In this document: positions 59,032 through 64,000 of the stretch, piece by piece
Numbering within the stretch: the first letter of the stretch is position 1
Layout: each line of letters opens with the position of its first letter
Assembly (NCBI GenBank): GCA_964609825.1
Contig: CAZSSH010000010.1
Span: forward strand, 372,001 to 436,000
DNA: 64,000 nt
Direction: 5' to 3'
Origin: CAZSSH01 sp964609825
GTDB taxonomy: Bacteria > Verrucomicrobiota > Lentisphaeria > Victivallales > Victivallaceae
Notes under the pieces: model-generated
Seen by the model: the letters and a program-made list of their open reading frames with translations, nothing else
Told to the model about the DNA's origin: nothing
Database searches by the model: none
Translations under genes and position numbers: made by a program

Positions 59032-59613
59032 ATGAAGAGAATATTTACATTGATCGAATTGCTGGTGGTGATCGCCATCATCGCCATTCTTGCGTCCATG
59101 TTATTGCCGGCATTAAATCAGGCACGCGAACGCGCCAAGACTATCAAGTGCGTCAATAATTTAAAGCAAATCGGTTTCATGATGAATCTTTACACCGAGC
59201 TGAATGCCGGCAAGTGGCCGCCGGTCCATGAGAGCTGGGGAGGGCGCAAATGGACTGATTTGTTGCGTGCTGGCGGCGTTATCAAGGGTAACGTCAACGT
59301 CGAGGGGACGCTTTTGCGCTGTCCGAGCGTGGTCAACCTGACTCCGACTTATACTTATTGTTATAACATATCCCCGACCAACAAAATCAGCGGCGACGGC
59401 AAATCAATGTCGGTTTTTAAGATGAAAAAATCGTCGGCAATCATTGCGGTCGCCGACGGCTCCAACTGGTGGACCGATTTGTGGAAAACCCCGGACGGCA
59501 CCGACGGTTTGGTTTGCCGTCATCAGACCAGTGCCAATGCTCTCTTTTTTGACAGTCATGCCGAGACGGTCAAAAAATCTCAAATCAACGCCACGATGCT
59601 GCAGGAGAAATAA
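59032..59613 (+). CDS. Prepilin-type H-X9-DG pseudopilin
   Basis: A 193-residue pseudopilin beginning MKRIFTLIELLVVIAIIAIL, then ASMLLPALNQARERAK and KCVNNLKQIGFMMNLY. The C-terminal motif is H, nine residues, DS (RHQTSANALFFDSH), the family motif with Ser in place of Gly. GGAGG seven bases before ATG 59032. It is directly followed by the GH42-like gene (3-base gap) and preceded by a regulated promoter, so regulator, pseudopilin and secreted enzyme are again together. Its copies are at 7895 and 17994. Confidence 0.93.
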   Translation: MKRIFTLIELLVVIAIIAILASMLLPALNQARERAKTIKCVNNLKQIGFMMNLYTELNAGKWPPVHESWGGRKWTDLLRAGGVIKGNVNVEGTLLRCPSVVNLTPTYTYCYNISPTNKISGDGKSMSVFKMKKSSAIIAVADGSNWWTDLWKTPDGTDGLVCRHQTSANALFFDSHAETVKKSQINATMLQEK

Positions 59614-59616
59614 CCG

Positions 59617-62600
59617 ATGATCAAGCGTTTTTTGACAAGCGGTTTGCTGGCTCTGGCCGTCGCGGCGGGAGCGGGAGACATTATTTTTGAAGATAATTTT
59701 AATACCGGCACCGTCAAAAGTGAGTTAAAGAGCAGCGCTGGTGAATTCTCCGTGGTTGATGGCGCGTTAAACATCCGCTCCAAAGAGAGCAATCCGCTGA
59801 TCCGGGTCGATGCCAACAACTGGAAAAATTATCAATTCAGCTTTAACGTCAAGCGGCCATGGCCGGCTTCGCCGGTGTTGGCTTATGTCGGGATGCGCTT
59901 CCCGGTAATGGTCAAAATCCGTATTACCGACAAAGTTTCGGTGTCCGCGATCGGTTCGGATAATAAAACAGAGACTTTGGGCTCGGTCGATTTGGCCGGT
60001 AAATTAAAGGATCCCAAAGCCTTTCAAGTCGCAGTGACCGTGACCGGCAAAAAGCTGGCGTTGGCGCTCGACGGCGAAACAGTGATGACGCTTGATTTGC
60101 CTGCCGACACCTTTGGCGGGGTGGGCGTCGGCGGTGAATATCAAAGCAATTTATTGATCGATGACTGGAAAGTTGAGAGGATGCCGCCTCCGTCGGCCGA
60201 GCCCAAGGCTCCTTTGGCTGATCGTTACACCCGTCCCGAAATTAAAAACGGGACGTTTTTTTTAAACGGTAAACCGGTGTTTATGCTTGGCGTCAATGAT
60301 ACCAGCAACTTTTGGGAGTTTACCGGCAACAATGCCAAGCCGCCTTATGAGCCGGATAACCTTTGGTTCACCGATCTACTAAGCCGCCAAAAGGCGACTG
60401 AGGTCGGTCTCAACTGCGATCACATCTATACCCGCGCCCGGCAGGTTTGCGAGCCGTATTTGGATGAAATCGGCATTACCCCGGCTCAAGCGGATCTGCT
60501 GTTGGGCAACCCGTACCGCGACCATTGGGACGGCCGGGCGCGCCATCGCAAACTTTTGTCCGGGATGCCGCTCATTATTGACTACTCGAGCTTGTGGCTC
60601 GACATTTGTTTTGACAAGGGCGTCAAAAAACGCCTTGAATTGGCCGGGATTGAGCCGGAGCTGCATCACGACGGCGGTTTTATGCCCTACAGCATGGAGA
60701 CCAGGCTGGCACGCAAGATTTACGAAACGTATTTTCGCGGCGGCGCCGAGCTCGCGTTGGACGGCGGCCGGGGTAACCCGTGGGTGTATGAGCTCTTTAA
60801 CGAGGTGCAGTGGTATCACTCCAAGCATCCTGAGAATAAACGCTTGTTTGTCCAATACCTCAAACAAAAATACCAAAATAATCTCAATCTTTTAAAAGCG
60901 GCCTGGCAGGACGACTCGGTCAAATCCTTTGACGAGATCCAAAACCGGATGCCGTGGACCGGGGGCAGCATGCGTGCCGACTGGATGATGTTTATGGGCG
61001 ACCGCTTCGTCCAAATCTTTGACGACGGCAAAGCGGCGATCAAAAGCGTCGACCCGCGGCCCAATGTTTATTTTGACATCGAGATCAGCGTGTCCTCGCT
61101 GTGGTTCTCGCAAAACGGGATTGATTATTATAAATTGATGAAAAGCGCCGACCTTTTCGGCACCGAGGGCGGGATGCCTTTCGGCGACTTTAAAAAAGGT
61201 AAAGTTCACTGGATGGAGGATGTGATGAATGCCAAGCGGGTCGAGGTGATGTTTTACCACGACCTCGGTCGCGCCTTTGCCGTCGACAAACCGGTAATGA
61301 ATCAAGAGTCGTATATCCGGCGCAGCCACGGCGAAATTGGTGTGGTGCCGACCCTGCGCGGCGACTTCCCGACAGAGCTTTGGTTTGAAGTCTTTCACAA
61401 CTACTCGGGCTCGCAAATCTACTGCTGGTGGAAGGGCGGCCGCGATTTCCCGTGGAAAACGCTGGACGACGCCAAATTGAGCGCCCGCAGCAACCCTCCC
61501 GCATTGGCCAACCCCTATGCTTATCCTTACGAGTCGTTAAAGGGCATCAAAGATTTTGCCAACGAGATCGACCGACTGGCGGAGATCGCGCTTCCGTACC
61601 CGCGGACGACGCAGGACATTGCCGTGCTTTATTCGCTTCCCTCGGTATGGCGGCAGCCGCATGCGGTGGAGACGCGCCAGCAGTTTAAATATCAGATGGA
61701 TTGTTTTAACTATTACGACGCCTTTTGTCGCCGACAGCTGCCGGTGGGTGTGGTGACCGAGCAGGAGTTGATCGAGCGCAGCGGCAGCCGCAGGGTGATC
61801 GCGGTTCCGGGAGCGACCTATGTTTTTGCCGAAACCGTCCCGGCGTTGGTCAAATTCGTCCGCGATGGCGGCATTTTAATCGCTGCGGATAGTTCCTTTG
61901 CCTTTGACGTCTATGGTAAAAATATCGATGCCGAAGTACTGAAAGGCGGAAGCAAACTCAATGAGTTTTTGACGGTAAAATCCCTGGGCAAAGGCAAAAT
62001 CTATACAGTAACATCGGACAAGTTGGACAGCTCCAAGCTGGAGTCGCTGTTTTTGACCGCACTCGCCGACGGCAAATACACTATCCCGTGGCGCGTCACC
62101 GCCTTGGACGGCTCGGAGCTCCCGGATGTGGAAATCCAGCGTATTCGCCGCAATGATGTCGATTTGTACTTTTTGTGCAACTGGCACCCCCGGCAGGGAC
62201 AAATGGTGCGTTTTGTCCCGGCGGCGACAACCTTTGACAAAAATTACCTTGCCGACGAAGTCGTCGGTAAAAGCTATCAAAATGTTTATGATGCCAAACA
62301 GTTGGCCGGCGGCATTGAGCTTGCCTTGCCCGCACAGGAGCGGGTGCTGCTGAGTGTCGCCAATCATTCGCGTTATGAGGGTAACATCACCGTCGCCGAC
62401 GAAAAGGCCAAGCTCGCGCGCCATCAAGCCATGCTGGATGCCAAAATGGCCGACCATGACGCCGAGTTGACGCAAAAAGTGGCGCTGGAAAAGCGATTGT
62501 ATCAGGACGCCCGCCGCGGCTATGACGCCGACGCGGCCAAATGCTACAGCTTGGATCTTGCCAAGGTTGCCAATATGGGCTTCCTCGACGAGGTTGCGGG

Positions 62601-63117
62601 CGACCAGCAGGGGGGATGGACCGATCAGGGGGATATGGATTTGCGGGAGTTTCCGGTCTCGGTTAAGACCTTTGGCGGGGTGCCTTTTAAGATCATCGAC
62701 CCGGCGGCCAATCAAGGCAAATCCTGCGTGGTTTTGCGCGGCAGCTTGAAATTCTTCCCCGAGCGCACCGGCCCCGTTGCGGTGGACCGCAAGGCAAAGT
62801 ATCTCTATTTTTTGCACACCAGCGCTTGGGGCGGGAGCAAAGAGCGCAGTGTTGAGTACGTGATTACCTTAAAGAATCAAAAGGAGTACGTCTTTACCGC
62901 TACCGACGGCGCCGAAAACGCAGACTGGGTCAACCCCAAGGCAATCACCAACGGTTACATCGCCTGGGAGGGCGTTAAGCCGCAGAGCTTCAAAACCGGC
63001 GTCTATTGCACGCGTTGGACCAACCCAGAGCCGGAGGTGCCGGTCAGTAATGTGGTTATCCGCTCTGCCGGGACGATGGTTGTGCCGATCGTTTTGGCGA
63101 TCACCGGCCAAGAATAA
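59617..63117 (+). CDS. Large secreted GH42-like glycoside hydrolase with N-terminal lectin-like domain
   Basis: A 1166-residue secreted protein. Signal peptide about 1-20 (FLTSGLLALAVAAGAG). Residues 25-190 form a concanavalin-like lectin domain (FEDNFNTGTVKSELKS...DDWKVERM). The TIM barrel (about 205-640) has acid/base E396 in YELFNEVQWYH followed by the GH42-like LFVQYLKQKYQNNLNLLKAAW, and E564 in MNQESYIRR as nucleophile candidate. A beta-galactosidase trimerisation-like domain follows (TQDIAVLYSLPSVWRQ, about 665-830), then beta domains. Beta-galactosidase activity is not certain. AGGAG about ten bases before ATG 59617. Confidence 0.75.
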   Translation: MIKRFLTSGLLALAVAAGAGDIIFEDNFNTGTVKSELKSSAGEFSVVDGALNIRSKESNPLIRVDANNWKNYQFSFNVKRPWPASPVLAYVGMRFPVMVKIRITDKVSVSAIGSDNKTETLGSVDLAGKLKDPKAFQVAVTVTGKKLALALDGETVMTLDLPADTFGGVGVGGEYQSNLLIDDWKVERMPPPSAEPKAPLADRYTRPEIKNGTFFLNGKPVFMLGVNDTSNFWEFTGNNAKPPYEPDNLWFTDLLSRQKATEVGLNCDHIYTRARQVCEPYLDEIGITPAQADLLLGNPYRDHWDGRARHRKLLSGMPLIIDYSSLWLDICFDKGVKKRLELAGIEPELHHDGGFMPYSMETRLARKIYETYFRGGAELALDGGRGNPWVYELFNEVQWYHSKHPENKRLFVQYLKQKYQNNLNLLKAAWQDDSVKSFDEIQNRMPWTGGSMRADWMMFMGDRFVQIFDDGKAAIKSVDPRPNVYFDIEISVSSLWFSQNGIDYYKLMKSADLFGTEGGMPFGDFKKGKVHWMEDVMNAKRVEVMFYHDLGRAFAVDKPVMNQESYIRRSHGEIGVVPTLRGDFPTELWFEVFHNYSGSQIYCWWKGGRDFPWKTLDDAKLSARSNPPALANPYAYPYESLKGIKDFANEIDRLAEIALPYPRTTQDIAVLYSLPSVWRQPHAVETRQQFKYQMDCFNYYDAFCRRQLPVGVVTEQELIERSGSRRVIAVPGATYVFAETVPALVKFVRDGGILIAADSSFAFDVYGKNIDAEVLKGGSKLNEFLTVKSLGKGKIYTVTSDKLDSSKLESLFLTALADGKYTIPWRVTALDGSELPDVEIQRIRRNDVDLYFLCNWHPRQGQMVRFVPAATTFDKNYLADEVVGKSYQNVYDAKQLAGGIELALPAQERVLLSVANHSRYEGNITVADEKAKLARHQAMLDAKMADHDAELTQKVALEKRLYQDARRGYDADAAKCYSLDLAKVANMGFLDEVAGDQQGGWTDQGDMDLREFPVSVKTFGGVPFKIIDPAANQGKSCVVLRGSLKFFPERTGPVAVDRKAKYLYFLHTSAWGGSKERSVEYVITLKNQKEYVFTATDGAENADWVNPKAITNGYIAWEGVKPQSFKTGVYCTRWTNPEPEVPVSNVVIRSAGTMVVPIVLAITGQE

Positions 63118-63130
63118 AACGTTGTCAAAT

Positions 63131-63172
63131 AAAAAACCTCTCCATTGGTTCACACCGGTGGAGAGGTTTTTT
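63131..63172. terminator. Bidirectional terminator
   Basis: AACCTCTCC (63135-63143) pairs with GGAGAGGTT (63160-63168), with A6 before and T7 after, serving the GH42-like gene on the plus strand and the decarboxylase gene on the minus strand. Confidence 0.88.
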
Positions 63173-63185
63173 TATGCAATCACTG

Positions 63186-64000
63186 TTATTGACAGAACTC
63201 GGGATCCTCTTTGAGGAGCTTGTCAAAGTAGGCGATCGTGTGCTTGAGCCCCTCTTTGAGAGGCGTTGTCGCCTGCCATTTGAGAATCTCTTTGGCCTTG
63301 GCGGCATTGGGCTGGCGCTGCTTGGGATCATCGGCCGGGAGCGGCATTTTGATGATCTTGGATTTGGCGCCGGTCAACTCAATGACCAGCTCGGCCAATT
63401 CGCGGATGGTGAATTCGCCGGGGTTGCCGATGTTAACGGGGCCGGTGACTTCGTGCGGAGTATTCATCATTCGGATCATCGCCTCAATCAAATCGTCGCG
63501 GTAGCAAAAGCTGCGCGTTTGCTGGCCGTCGCCGTAGATGGTGATGTCCTCATTGCGCAAGGCCTGCAAAATAAAGTTGCTGACCACCCGCCCGTCGTTG
63601 GGATGCATCCGGGGGCCGTAGGTGTTAAAGATGCGGACAATTTTGATATCAAGGTCGCACTGCATGCGGTAACAGTGAAACAGCGTTTCGGCGCAGCGCT
63701 TGCCCTCGTCGTAACACGAGCGGATGCCGATCGGGTTGACGTTGCCCCAATACTCCTCGACTTGCGGGTGGATGTTGGGGTCGCCGTAAACTTCACTCGT
63801 TGACGCCTGCAAAATTTTGGCATTGAGCCGTTTGGCCAACCCCAGCATGTTGATGGCGCCATGGACGCAAGTTTTTACCGTCTGCACCGGGTCGCGCTGA
63901 TAGTGGATCGGCGAGGCGGGGCAGGCGAGGTTGTAAATTTCATCGACTTCGACATACAGCGGAAAGGTCACATCGTGACGTATGAGCTCAAAGCGCTTGT
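63186..64000 (-). CDS. UDP-glucuronate decarboxylase (UXS-like), N-terminus cut by window edge
   Basis: The frame runs off the right edge; 271 codons remain, lacking the N-terminal Rossmann nucleotide loop. The visible part reads FELIRHDVT, YNLACPASPIHYQRDP, STSEVYGDP (catalytic Ser/Thr region), SCYDEGKR (catalytic Y-x-x-x-K), VRIFNTYGPRMHPNDGRVVSNF and YGDGQQTRSFCYRDD, all matching UDP-glucuronic acid decarboxylases that make UDP-xylose, rather than 4-epimerases or dTDP-glucose dehydratases. UDP-xylose would be used for surface glycans. Confidence 0.93.
   Translation of the reverse strand, partial: KRFELIRHDVTFPLYVEVDEIYNLACPASPIHYQRDPVQTVKTCVHGAINMLGLAKRLNAKILQASTSEVYGDPNIHPQVEEYWGNVNPIGIRSCYDEGKRCAETLFHCYRMQCDLDIKIVRIFNTYGPRMHPNDGRVVSNFILQALRNEDITIYGDGQQTRSFCYRDDLIEAMIRMMNTPHEVTGPVNIGNPGEFTIRELAELVIELTGAKSKIIKMPLPADDPKQRQPNAAKAKEILKWQATTPLKEGLKHTIAYFDKLLKEDPEFCQ

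Noticed and set aside
61876..62817. 313-codon minus-strand frame
   Set aside because: Shadow of the GH42-like gene; no motif or start signal.

Overview
The window most resembles a chromosome of a Lentisphaerae (Victivallales-like) bacterium. This placement is an inference. It rests on three prepilin-type H-X9-DG pseudopilin genes sitting beside secreted glycoside hydrolases and sugar-type regulators, on a PVC-like gene repertoire, and on a diderm background (TolB, lipoprotein, secreted enzymes). No rRNA is present to confirm it.

Layout. 1-231 is the 5' end of a gene cut by the window edge. 512-3501 (minus) is a hydF-aspA-VOC operon tied to [FeFe]-hydrogenase maturation. 3735-13463 (plus) is carbohydrate module 1: a GntR/LacI hybrid regulator, a secreted clan GH-A hydrolase, a pseudopilin, a GH130-like DUF1861 protein, a sodium:solute symporter, a CCG cysteine-motif protein and a frameshifted carrier-protein-like gene. 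13534-16521 holds a PadR/HAAS-adhesin pair divergent from a TetR/methyltransferase pair, each with readable operators. 16868-27159 (plus) is module 2: LacI regulator, pseudopilin, a mosaic secreted toroid-like protein, two GH39-like paralogs flanking an acetylxylan-esterase-like protein, and a UroD-family protein, with gene relics between them. 27345-27705 is a 144-bp tandem repeat next to tRNA-Ser.

28007-39419 is mostly housekeeping: rpsO, a C_GCAxxG_C_C protein, a radical SAM protein, dut; then on the minus strand tolB-folC-lon; then on the plus strand ispD-yraN-(Gfo/Idh/MocA)-rpe-gcvT followed by tRNA-Lys. 39538-43373 (minus) has an EIIA-CBS protein with an ArsB/NhaD permease, a small membrane-anchored protein and a glycosyltransferase. 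43439-49291 is a 1950-residue surface protein (beta-rich N-terminus, about seven FnIII-like and four PPC-like domains).

49546-52897 is the most unusual part. Two small orphan genes are followed by a compact cassette with a coiled-coil scaffold-like protein, an SU10/DUF5309-like major capsid protein and a connector-like protein. No terminase, portal, tail, integrase or lysis gene is visible around it. 52894-57428 has a LolA-like lipoprotein, topA with three unusual Cys-free C-terminal repeats, an AsmA-like protein and a 58-residue monocistronic gene. 57510-63117 is module 3: a GntR DNA-binding domain fused to an ABC-type sugar-binding-protein domain, divergent from a pseudopilin and a GH42-like secreted hydrolase. 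The window ends inside a UDP-glucuronate decarboxylase gene.

The three carbohydrate modules share one logic: one sugar-responsive regulator, one pseudopilin, and one or more very large secreted glycosidases, with transport and cytoplasmic processing where the module is long. All functions are read from sequence alone; no database search or structure prediction was run.
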